This document shows, piece after piece, positions 10,360-20,551 of a stretch of 64,000 bases of DNA. How positions within the stretch are numbered: position 1 is the first letter of the stretch; every line of letters begins with the position of its first letter. The stretch is from assembly GCA_022266195.1 (NCBI GenBank), contig WHVY01000005.1:3658001-3722000 (forward strand). Reading direction: 5' to 3'. The DNA comes from Tetranychus cinnabarinus (Eukaryota; Arthropoda; Arachnida; Trombidiformes; Tetranychidae). A program made the position numbers and the translations under genes. The notes under the pieces were generated by a model. It was not told where the DNA came from. It did no database searches and was given only the letters and a program-made list of their open reading frames with translations.

Positions 10360-13208
10360 TCAATTACTCAAACTGATTGTTACAATCTTATCACCACATT
10401 TAACTTCAACCGTCATTTTACAATCATCTGTTTTCATTTTTTTTTGTTCAGAAACTTGCTTAAGAGCAACACTTTCTTTCACATCAGCAGCAACATCTTT
10501 TGATTCACAAGAAACAGCAGCATTTGATTCAGAAAAGGCTTCTGATGATGACCTTTTCATTGGTGGATCTAGACATTTTGAAGTAGATTGATCGGAGGCT
10601 TCATCATTTCTCAAATATGCTTCAATAGCATTGCTTTTGTGACCGGTACGTTTTCTTATGGTTGAAACATCAAAGCCAGAATTAAGTAATTTTGTCGCAT
10701 TAGTTGCCCTGAGCCCATGGTTCGATATATTACGGTTCGATATATCGATTCCAGCTTCAATGTATATAGATTTCAGCATATCAATTAAAGTGTTGACACC
10801 GACAGGAGCACGAGAAAAAGCAATCTTATTTGCTGATTTAATTGCTCTTCGGTAAAAAGGACCTTCGCTTTCTGGTAAATTTGACAAATATTTTTTCATG
10901 ATTTTAACATACGATTTTTCATTACACGGATCATCAAAATGCTTAATAGCATCTTTCCGCATTTGATCAAACACAACATTTCCTTGTTCATTTTTACGTA
11001 AAATTGGCCAAAACTCAATATAATCAACTCCAGCAGAATTTGTTTTCAATTTAAATTGCTCGATTCTTAACTTTCTATGCTCCTCTCGCCCACGTAAGGC
11101 AAATGCTTTGCCAGTATAGAAGAAAACAGCTTTTAGTAAGCCTTCTGAAGTTTCTAAATCAAAAACTCCAGAAGACCAGAATACTTCTTCATCTTCAGTG
11201 GAAACAATATCAGCTCTTTTAACAGCTAATCCATGTCCCTGTTTTTTTAGCTCTTTCATTCTGGACTCTAAAACCTTAAAAATGAATAGTTGAAGAAATT
11301 TTAAAGCGAATTAAAAAAATTCAGAATTTTTTGTATCAGAAATTAGCCTCAACAAGGCAAATTTCATAGAGTTAAGTTTTTTCATGAATTTCTTTTAATG
11401 AATTCAGCTTCATCTCATCAATTGCATCTCATTGATACTAAATTTATTATTTTAGAGTAAAAAATAACAGAGATATTAACGCTTTGCCTGGGACTTTCGA
11501 TCACTGAAAAGTCCCAGGCAAAGTCGCTGTTGTAACTCAACCAACCAATGGATTGTCAAGTTCATTGTCTCAATCAGTTTCTATTTGTCTAATCTAACTA
11601 TCAAAAGCGTTAGTTACAAGAAAAAAAATGAAACATAAATTTTGACTCTTCGAGTGAGCTTTTCTCAACAAATTTTTGGTGAAATTTGAATATAATGAGA
11701 TGAGATGATGAGATGACGGAGATGAATGTGATGTTAATGATGTTGAGGTAGAAGAGGAAGCAAGGTTACATTAATTATTTTTTCCATCACTTTTACTCGC
11801 CTTTAATCTAAAAAACTAGAATCATCAATATTTGCCTCAACAAGGCAAATTTCATAGAGTTAAGTTTTTTCATGAATTTCTTTTAATGAATTCAGCTTCA
11901 TCTCATCAATTGCATCTCATTGATACTAAATTTATTATTTTAGAGTAAAAAATAACAGAGATATTAACGCTTTGCCTGGGACTTTCGATCACTGAAAAGT
12001 CCCAGGCAAAGTCACTGTTGTAACTCAACCAACCAATGGATTGTCAAGTTCATTGTCTCAATCAGTTTCTATTTGTCTAATCTAACTATCAAAAGCGTTA
12101 GTTACAAGAAAAAAAATGAAACATAAATTTTGACTCTTCGAGTGAGCTTTTCACAACAAATTTTTGGTGAAATTTGAATATAATGAGATGAGATGATGAG
12201 ATGACGGAGATGAATGTGATGTTAATGATGTTGAGGTAGAAGAGGAAGCAAGGTTACATTAATTATTTTTTCCATTACTTTTACTCGCCTTTAATCTAAA
12301 AAACTAGAATCATCAATATTTGCCTCAACAAGGCAAATTTCATAGAGTTAAGTTTTTTCATGAATTTCTTTTAATGAATTCAGCTTCATCTCATCAATTG
12401 CATCTCATTGATACTAAATTTATTATTTTAGAGTAAAAAATAACAGAGATATTAACGCTTTGCCTGGGACTTTCGATCACTGAAAAGTCCCAGGCAAAGT
12501 CACTGTTGTAACTCAACCAACCAATGGATTGTCAAGTTCATTGTCTCAATCAGTTTCTATTTGTCTAATCTAACTATCAAAAGCGTTAGTTACAAGAAAA
12601 AAAATGAAACATAAATTTTGACGCTTCGAGTGAGCTTTTCTCAACAAATTTTTGGTGAAAATTTTAATATAATGAGATGAGATGATGAGATGACGGAGAT
12701 GAATGTGATGTTAATGATGTTGAGGTAGAAGAGGAAGTGAAGGTGATGATTAAATCATGAAATACCTTATAAAGCTTTGATTTTTGTCAAGAAAACTTGG
12801 ACCTTCATAACAGCAGTTATCACGTAGATGTCGGTAGATACTGGCAATGATCTGTTTAACTGTATTTGGTGAATAATTATGACCTTCTTTGTTTCTTACT
12901 TCCATTATAAAATAAGGTAACCAATACTCCATTTTAGTAAAATTGATAAAACAGCTGACTTCTGGTACAGGGTGATTTTCATTGGGTGCTAATGACGCTT
13001 GGTGATTTTTTAATGTTGCCCAATCATTCCAAATTTTTATCGCCCAAGCCTCTTGTTTGCTGGTATTTTTGGGCTTAGCATTTTGCACGAGTTGCTGAAG
13101 CTCCTGTTCATCAGTCTTGTGGTTGAAACGATCATTTAATATATCACACTCATTTAATTGAGACAAATAAACATCCACAGTTGGATCAACTAAATTTTCT
13201 TCTTCCAT
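10360..13208 (-). pseudogene. Tyrosine recombinase of copy B, frameshifted in exon 1
   Basis: Same gene as in copy A: exon 1 13208-12766, intron 12765-11275, exon 2 11274-10360. A run of six A residues on the coding strand (six T on plus in A, C and D) is five here, near 12781-12785. This changes the frame after residue 142, so the end reads 'FLDKNQSFIRYFMI' and stops. After normal splicing exon 2 would be out of frame, so full-length enzyme is not expected. Exon 2 itself, with HxxR, H and Tyr, is intact and identical to the other copies. A single homopolymer difference could also be a sequencing error. Confidence 0.75.
11346..12737. repeat. 488-bp tandem array in the intron of copy B
   Basis: Same 2.85-unit array as copy A, with the same order of variant positions. 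Perfect 16-bp stems lie at 11482-11523, 11970-12011 and 12458-12499. The identical variant order means the array was copied with the element and not expanded independently. Confidence 0.93.
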
Positions 13209-13387
13209 GAAAACAATTGAAAAACACTCAAAGACACAGACAATTGCAAGGTTGAAGCAACAACAAACATTAAAAAGAGGAAAAAATTTAAATTTGAAAT
13301 CAGCAAAGTCATTGCTTTTATTATATCATTTTTAAATCATTTAAACCTTATCTTAGATTTAATCTTATCGCGCCAAGATTAAAAGTG

Positions 13388-13494
13388 GTATAAGTTTGTT
13401 AGATCACGTTATCTCGGGCATTCATTGATAAGACTCTCGGCTTCGCCTCGAGTCTTAACAACGAATACCCTCGCTGCAGTGATCTAACTTATAC
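13388..13494 (+). repeat. 107-bp terminal hairpin between copies B and C
   Basis: Same sequence and orientation as the hairpin after copy A. It is followed directly by the TTATA core and the left inverted repeat of copy C. Confidence 0.9.
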
Positions 13495-13640
13495 TTATAC
13501 CACTTTTTTATAGGAGATCCTTTGTTCAAAGCAATTGCTTATTGCATTAATACATCAACAGCATTAATACTGCACTTATACAGCATTGAATGTTAATAAA
13601 TTAGTTTATTTGAAGATAAGAGAAAAAAAGTAAAAAATTA

Positions 13641-16490
13641 TCAATTACTCAAACTGATTGTTACAATCTTATCACCACATTTAACTTCAACCGTCATTTT
13701 ACAATCATCTGTTTTCATTTTTTTTTGTTCAGAAACTTGCTTAAGAGCAACACTTTCTTTCACATCAGCAGCAACATCTTTTGATTCACAAGAAACAGCA
13801 GCATTTGATTCAGAAAAGGCTTCTGATGATGACCTTTTCATTGGTGGATCTAGACATTTTGAAGTAGATTGATCGGAGGCTTCATCATTTCTCAAATATG
13901 CTTCAATAGCATTGCTTTTGTGACCGGTACGTTTTCTTATGGTTGAAACATCAAAGCCAGAATTAAGTAATTTTGTCGCATTAGTTGCCCTGAGCCCATG
14001 GTTCGATATATTACGGTTCGATATATCGATTCCAGCTTCAATGTATATAGATTTCAGCATATCAATTAAAGTGTTGACACCGACAGGAGCACGAGAAAAA
14101 GCAATCTTATTTGCTGATTTAATTGCTCTTCGGTAAAAAGGACCTTCGCTTTCTGGTAAATTTGACAAATATTTTTTCATGATTTTAACATACGATTTTT
14201 CATTACACGGATCATCAAAATGCTTAATAGCATCTTTCCGCATTTGATCAAACACAACATTTCCTTGTTCATTTTTACGTAAAATTGGCCAAAACTCAAT
14301 ATAATCAACTCCAGCAGAATTTGTTTTCAATTTAAATTGCTCGATTCTTAACTTTCTATGCTCCTCTCGCCCACGTAAGGCAAATGCTTTGCCAGTATAG
14401 AAGAAAACAGCTTTTAGTAAGCCTTCTGAAGTTTCTAAATCAAAAACTCCAGAAGACCAGAATACTTCTTCATCTTCAGTGGAAACAATATCAGCTCTTT
14501 TAACAGCTAATCCATGTCCCTGTTTTTTTAGCTCTTTCATTCTGGACTCTAAAACCTTAAAAATGAATAGTTGAAGAAATTTTAAAGCGAATTAAAAAAA
14601 TTCAGAATTTTTTGTATCAGAAATTAGCCTCAACAAGGCAAATTTCATAGAGTTAAGTTTTTTCATGAATTTCTTTTAATGAATTCAGCTTCATCTCATC
14701 AATTGCATCTCATTGATACTAAATTTATTATTTTAGAGTAAAAAATAACAGAGATATTAACGCTTTGCCTGGGACTTTCGATCACTGAAAAGTCCCAGGC
14801 AAAGTCGCTGTTGTAACTCAACCAACCAATGGATTGTCAAGTTCATTGTCTCAATCAGTTTCTATTTGTCTAATCTAACTATCAAAAGCGTTAGTTACAA
14901 GAAAAAAAATGAAACATAAATTTTGACTCTTCGAGTGAGCTTTTCTCAACAAATTTTTGGTGAAATTTGAATATAATGAGATGAGATGATGAGATGACGG
15001 AGATGAATGTGATGTTAATGATGTTGAGGTAGAAGAGGAAGCAAGGTTACATTAATTATTTTTTCCATCACTTTTACTCGCCTTTAATCTAAAAAACTAG
15101 AATCATCAATATTTGCCTCAACAAGGCAAATTTCATAGAGTTAAGTTTTTTCATGAATTTCTTTTAATGAATTCAGCTTCATCTCATCAATTGCATCTCA
15201 TTGATACTAAATTTATTATTTTAGAGTAAAAAATAACAGAGATATTAACGCTTTGCCTGGGACTTTCGATCACTGAAAAGTCCCAGGCAAAGTCACTGTT
15301 GTAACTCAACCAACCAATGGATTGTCAAGTTCATTGTCTCAATCAGTTTCTATTTGTCTAATCTAACTATCAAAAGCGTTAGTTACAAGAAAAAAAATGA
15401 AACATAAATTTTGACTCTTCGAGTGAGCTTTTCACAACAAATTTTTGGTGAAATTTGAATATAATGAGATGAGATGATGAGATGACGGAGATGAATGTGA
15501 TGTTAATGATGTTGAGGTAGAAGAGGAAGCAAGGTTACATTAATTATTTTTTCCATTACTTTTACTCGCCTTTAATCTAAAAAACTAGAATCATCAATAT
15601 TTGCCTCAACAAGGCAAATTTCATAGAGTTAAGTTTTTTCATGAATTTCTTTTAATGAATTCAGCTTCATCTCATCAATTGCATCTCATTGATACTAAAT
15701 TTATTATTTTAGAGTAAAAAATAACAGAGATATTAACGCTTTGCCTGGGACTTTCGATCACTGAAAAGTCCCAGGCAAAGTCACTGTTGTAACTCAACCA
15801 ACCAATGGATTGTCAAGTTCATTGTCTCAATCAGTTTCTATTTGTCTAATCTAACTATCAAAAGCGTTAGTTACAAGAAAAAAAATGAAACATAAATTTT
15901 GACGCTTCGAGTGAGCTTTTCTCAACAAATTTTTGGTGAAAATTTTAATATAATGAGATGAGATGATGAGATGACGGAGATGAATGTGATGTTAATGATG
16001 TTGAGGTAGAAGAGGAAGTGAAGGTGATGATTAAATCATGAAATACCTTATAAAGCTTTGATTTTTTGTCAAGAAAACTTGGACCTTCATAACAGCAGTT
16101 ATCACGTAGATGTCGGTAGATACTGGCAATGATCTGTTTAACTGTATTTGGTGAATAATTATGACCTTCTTTGTTTCTTACTTCCATTATAAAATAAGGT
16201 AACCAATACTCCATTTTAGTAAAATTGATAAAACAGCTGACTTCTGGTACAGGGTGATTTTCATTGGGTGCTAATGACGCTTGGTGATTTTTTAATGTTG
16301 CCCAATCATTCCAAATTTTTATCGCCCAAGCCTCTTGTTTGCTGGTATTTTTGGGCTTAGCATTTTGCACGAGTTGCTGAAGCTCCTGTTCATCAGTCTT
16401 GTGGTTGAAACGATCATTTAATATATCACACTCATTTAATTGAGACAAATAAACATCCACAGTTGGATCAACTAAATTTTCTTCTTCCAT
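13641..16490 (-). CDS. Tyrosine recombinase of the DUF3504/Crypton type (copy C)
   Basis: Exon 1 16490-16047, intron 16046-14556 (1491 bp), exon 2 14555-13641. The product is 453 residues, identical to copy A as far as can be read, with Arg209, His334, Arg337, His360 and Tyr368. Its start codon faces that of copy D, with 471 bp between the two ATGs, so the two genes are divergent and share a mirrored upstream region split by one hairpin. Confidence 0.86.
14627..16018. repeat. 488-bp tandem array in the intron of copy C
   Basis: 2.85 units, same variant order as in copies A and B. Perfect stems are at 14763-14804, 15251-15292 and 15739-15780. Confidence 0.93.
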
Positions 16491-16669
16491 GAAAACAATT
16501 GAAAAACACTCAAAGACACAGACAATTGCAAGGTTGAAGCAACAACAAACATTAAAAAGAGGAAAAAATTTAAATTTGAAATCAGCAAAGTCATTGCTTT
16601 TATTATATCATTTTTAAATCATTTAAACCTTATCTTAGATTTAATCTTATCGCGCCAAGATTAAAAGTG

Positions 16670-16776
16670 GTATAAGTTTGTTAGATCACGTTATCTCGGG
16701 CATTCATTGATAAGACTCTCGGCTTCGCCTCGAGTCTTAACAACGAATACCCTCGCTGCAGTGATCTAACTTATAC
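16670..16776 (+). repeat. 107-bp terminal hairpin between copies C and D
   Basis: Same orientation as the hairpins after A and B. It is the only non-mirrored sequence between the head-to-head copies C and D. Confidence 0.9.
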
Positions 16777-16961
16777 TTATACCACTTTTAATCTTGGCGC
16801 GATAAGATTAAATCTAAGATAAGGTTTAAATGATTTAAAAATGATATAATAAAAGCAATGACTTTGCTGATTTCAAATTTAAATTTTTTCCTCTTTTTAA
16901 TGTTTGTTGTTGCTTCAACCTTGCAATTGTCTGTGTCTTTGAGTGTTTTTCAATTGTTTTC

Positions 16962-19900
16962 ATGGAAGAAGAAAATTTAGTTGATCCAACTGTGGATGTT
17001 TATTTGTCTCAATTAAATGAGTGTGATATATTAAATGATCGTTTCAACCACAAGACTGATGAACAGGAGCTTCAGCAACTCGTGCAAAATGCTAAGCCCA
17101 AAAATACCAGCAAACAAGAGGCTTGGGCGATAAAAATTTGGAATGATTGGGCAACATTAAAAAATCACCAAGCGTCATTAGCACCCAATGAAAATCACCC
17201 TGTACCAGAAGTCAGCTGTTTTATCAATTTTACTAAAATGGAGTATTGGTTACCTTATTTTATAATGGAAGTAAGAAACAAAGAAGGTCATAATTATTCA
17301 CCAAATACAGTTAAACAGATCATTGCCAGTATCTACCGACATCTACGTGATAACTGCTGTTATGAAGGTCCAAGTTTTCTTGACAAAAAATCAAAGCTTT
17401 ATAAGGTATTTCATGATTTAATCATCACCTTCACTTCCTCTTCTACCTCAACATCATTAACATCACATTCATCTCCGTCATCTCATCATCTCATCTCATT
17501 ATATTAAAATTTTCACCAAAAATTTGTTGAGAAAAGCTCACTCGAAGCGTCAAAATTTATGTTTCATTTTTTTTCTTGTAACTAACGCTTTTGATAGTTA
17601 GATTAGACAAATAGAAACTGATTGAGACAATGAACTTGACAATCCATTGGTTGGTTGAGTTACAACAGTGACTTTGCCTGGGACTTTTCAGTGATCGAAA
17701 GTCCCAGGCAAAGCGTTAATATCTCTGTTATTTTTTACTCTAAAATAATAAATTTAGTATCAATGAGATGCAATTGATGAGATGAAGCTGAATTCATTAA
17801 AAGAAATTCATGAAAAAACTTAACTCTATGAAATTTGCCTTGTTGAGGCAAATATTGATGATTCTAGTTTTTTAGATTAAAGGCGAGTAAAAGTAATGGA
17901 AAAAATAATTAATGTAACCTTGCTTCCTCTTCTACCTCAACATCATTAACATCACATTCATCTCCGTCATCTCATCATCTCATCTCATTATATTCAAATT
18001 TCACCAAAAATTTGTTGTGAAAAGCTCACTCGAAGAGTCAAAATTTATGTTTCATTTTTTTTCTTGTAACTAACGCTTTTGATAGTTAGATTAGACAAAT
18101 AGAAACTGATTGAGACAATGAACTTGACAATCCATTGGTTGGTTGAGTTACAACAGTGACTTTGCCTGGGACTTTTCAGTGATCGAAAGTCCCAGGCAAA
18201 GCGTTAATATCTCTGTTATTTTTTACTCTAAAATAATAAATTTAGTATCAATGAGATGCAATTGATGAGATGAAGCTGAATTCATTAAAAGAAATTCATG
18301 AAAAAACTTAACTCTATGAAATTTGCCTTGTTGAGGCAAATATTGATGATTCTAGTTTTTTAGATTAAAGGCGAGTAAAAGTGATGGAAAAAATAATTAA
18401 TGTAACCTTGCTTCCTCTTCTACCTCAACATCATTAACATCACATTCATCTCCGTCATCTCATCATCTCATCTCATTATATTCAAATTTCACCAAAAATT
18501 TGTTGAGAAAAGCTCACTCGAAGAGTCAAAATTTATGTTTCATTTTTTTTCTTGTAACTAACGCTTTTGATAGTTAGATTAGACAAATAGAAACTGATTG
18601 AGACAATGAACTTGACAATCCATTGGTTGGTTGAGTTACAACAGTGACTTTGCCTGGGACTTTTCAGTGATCGAAAGTCCCAGGCAAAGCGTTAATATCT
18701 CTGTTATTTTTTACTCTAAAATAATAAATTTAGTATCAATGAGATGCAATTGATGAGATGAAGCTGAATTCATTAAAAGAAATTCATGAAAAAACTTAAC
18801 TCTATGAAATTTGCCTTGTTGAGGCAAATATTGATGATTCTAGTTTTTTAGATTAAAGGCGAGTAAAAGTGATGGAAAAAATAATTAATGTAACCTTGCT
18901 TCCTCTTCTACCTCAACATCATTAACATCACATTCATCTCCGTCATCTCATCATCTCATCTCATTATATTCAAATTTCACCAAAAATTTGTTGAGAAAAG
19001 CTCACTCGAAGAGTCAAAATTTATGTTTCATTTTTTTTCTTGTAACTAACGCTTTTGATAGTTAGATTAGACAAATAGAAACTGATTGAGACAATGAACT
19101 TGACAATCCATTGGTTGGTTGAGTTACAACAGCGACTTTGCCTGGGACTTTTCAGTGATCGAAAGTCCCAGGCAAAGCGTTAATATCTCTGTTATTTTTT
19201 ACTCTAAAATAATAAATTTAGTATCAATGAGATGCAATTGATGAGATGAAGCTGAATTCATTAAAAGAAATTCATGAAAAAACTTAACTCTATGAAATTT
19301 GCCTTGTTGAGGCTAATTTCTGATACAAAAAATTCTGAATTTTTTTAATTCGCTTTAAAATTTCTTCAACTATTCATTTTTAAGGTTTTAGAGTCCAGAA
19401 TGAAAGAGCTAAAAAAACAGGGACATGGATTAGCTGTTAAAAGAGCTGATATTGTTTCCACTGAAGATGAAGAAGTATTCTGGTCTTCTGGAGTTTTTGA
19501 TTTAGAAACTTCAGAAGGCTTACTAAAAGCTGTTTTCTTCTATACTGGCAAAGCATTTGCCTTACGTGGGCGAGAGGAGCATAGAAAGTTAAGAATCGAG
19601 CAATTTAAATTGAAAACAAATTCTGCTGGAGTTGATTATATTGAGTTTTGGCCAATTTTACGTAAAAATGAACAAGGAAATGTTGTGTTTGATCAAATGC
19701 GGAAAGATGCTATTAAGCATTTTGATGATCCGTGTAATGAAAAATCGTATGTTAAAATCATGAAAAAATATTTGTCAAATTTACCAGAAAGCGAAGGTCC
19801 TTTTTACCGAAGAGCAATTAAATCAGCAAATAAGATTGCTTTTTCTCGTGCTCCTGTCGGTGTCAACACTTTAATTGATATGCTGAAATCTATATACATT

Positions 19901-20299
19901 GAAGCTGGAATCGATATATCGAACCGTAATATATCGAACCATGGGCTCAGGGCAACTAATGCGACAAAATTACTTAATTCTGGCTTTGATGTTTCAACCA
20001 TAAGAAAACGTACCGGTCACAAAAGCAATGCTATTGAAGCATATTTGAGAAATGATGAAGCCTCCGATCAATCTACTTCAAAATGTCTAGATCCACCAAT
20101 GAAAAGGTCATCATCAGAAGCCTTTTCTGAATCAAATGCTGCTGTTTCTTGTGAATCAAAAGATGTTGCTGCTGATGTGAAAGAAAGTGTTGCTCTTAAG
20201 CAAGTTTCTGAACAAAAAAAAATGAAAACAGATGATTGTAAAATGACGGTTGAAGTTAAATGTGGTGATAAGATTGTAACAATCAGTTTGAGTAATTGA
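16962..20299 (+). CDS. Tyrosine recombinase of the DUF3504/Crypton type (copy D)
   Basis: Exon 1 16962-17405 (residues 1-148), intron 17406-19384 (1979 bp, four-unit array), exon 2 19385-20299. The product is again 453 residues with the Arg/His-x-x-Arg/His/Tyr set intact. An AATAAA at 20330-20335, about 30 bases past the stop, can serve for polyadenylation. Upstream of the ATG, next to the inverted repeat, TTTAATCTT/AAGATTAAA forms a 9-bp stem around GGCGCGAT and may be part of the promoter or of the recombination site. The intron has grown by one unit without affecting coding capacity. Confidence 0.87.
17434..19313. repeat. 488-bp tandem array in the intron of copy D (3.85 units)
   Basis: One unit more than the other copies. 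Perfect stems lie at 17672-17713, 18160-18201, 18648-18689 and 19136-19177. The additional unit (third in reading order) combines CTCAAC and GACTCTT with AGTCACTG, a combination not found in A-C, which suggests unequal exchange between neighbouring units. Confidence 0.93.
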
Positions 20300-20439
20300 T
20301 AATTTTTTACTTTTTTTCTCTTATCTTCAAATAAACTAATTTATTAACATTCAATGCTGTATAAGTGCAGTATTAATGCTGTTGATGTATTAATGCAATA
20401 AGCAATTGCTTTGAACAAAGGATCTCCTATAAAAAAGTG

Positions 20440-20546
20440 GTATAAGTTTGTTAGATCACGTTATCTCGGGCATTCATTGATAAGACTCTCGGCTTCGCCT
20501 CGAGTCTTAACAACGAATACCCTCGCTGCAGTGATCTAACTTATAC
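20440..20546 (+). repeat. 107-bp terminal hairpin after copy D
   Basis: Same sequence and orientation as the three others although the adjoining body is inverted. It marks the right end of the element cluster. Confidence 0.9.
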
Positions 20547-20551
20547 TAATA

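Larger units (their letters stand above)
10219..13494 (-). mobile_element. Crypton-like tyrosine recombinase element, copy B
   Basis: 3276 bp, preceded by TTATA (10214-10218) and followed by TTATA (13495-13499), which is also the left flank of copy C. Inverted repeats are at 10215-10226 and 13381-13392. The sequence matches copy A almost base for base, including the tandem-array variants, except for a 1-base deletion in exon 1. The near identity shows recent duplication. Confidence 0.88.
13500..16776 (-). mobile_element. Crypton-like tyrosine recombinase element, copy C
   Basis: 3277 bp, directly adjoining copy B through one shared TTATA (13495-13499) and copy D through another (16777-16781). 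Inverted repeats are at 13496-13507 and 16663-16674, and the hairpin at 16670-16776. It has the same length as copy A and an intact recombinase gene. Sharing one 5-bp core between neighbours is what site-specific integration next to a resident copy would leave. Confidence 0.88.
16782..20546 (+). mobile_element. Crypton-like element, copy D, with body inverted relative to its hairpin
   Basis: 3765 bp, i.e. 488 bp (one tandem unit) longer than A and C. Inverted repeats are at 16778-16789 and 20433-20444. The coding body reads on the plus strand, opposite to A-C, but the hairpin (20440-20546) is still on the right in the same orientation as the others. The left flank is TTATA (16777-16781) and the right flank TAATA (20547-20551). 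The body therefore appears flipped between the 12-bp inverted repeats while the outer parts stayed in place. Confidence 0.87.

Noticed and set aside
13496..20444. C/D palindrome as purely an assembly artefact
   Set aside because: Copies differ in real ways (extra 488-bp unit in D, single hairpin between them, deletion in B), so a simple duplicated-contig error does not explain it; still worth confirming by long reads.
5615..20546. Bacterial or phage integrase island
   Set aside because: The gene has a spliced intron and belongs to the DUF3504/Crypton group, and base composition matches the animal surroundings.
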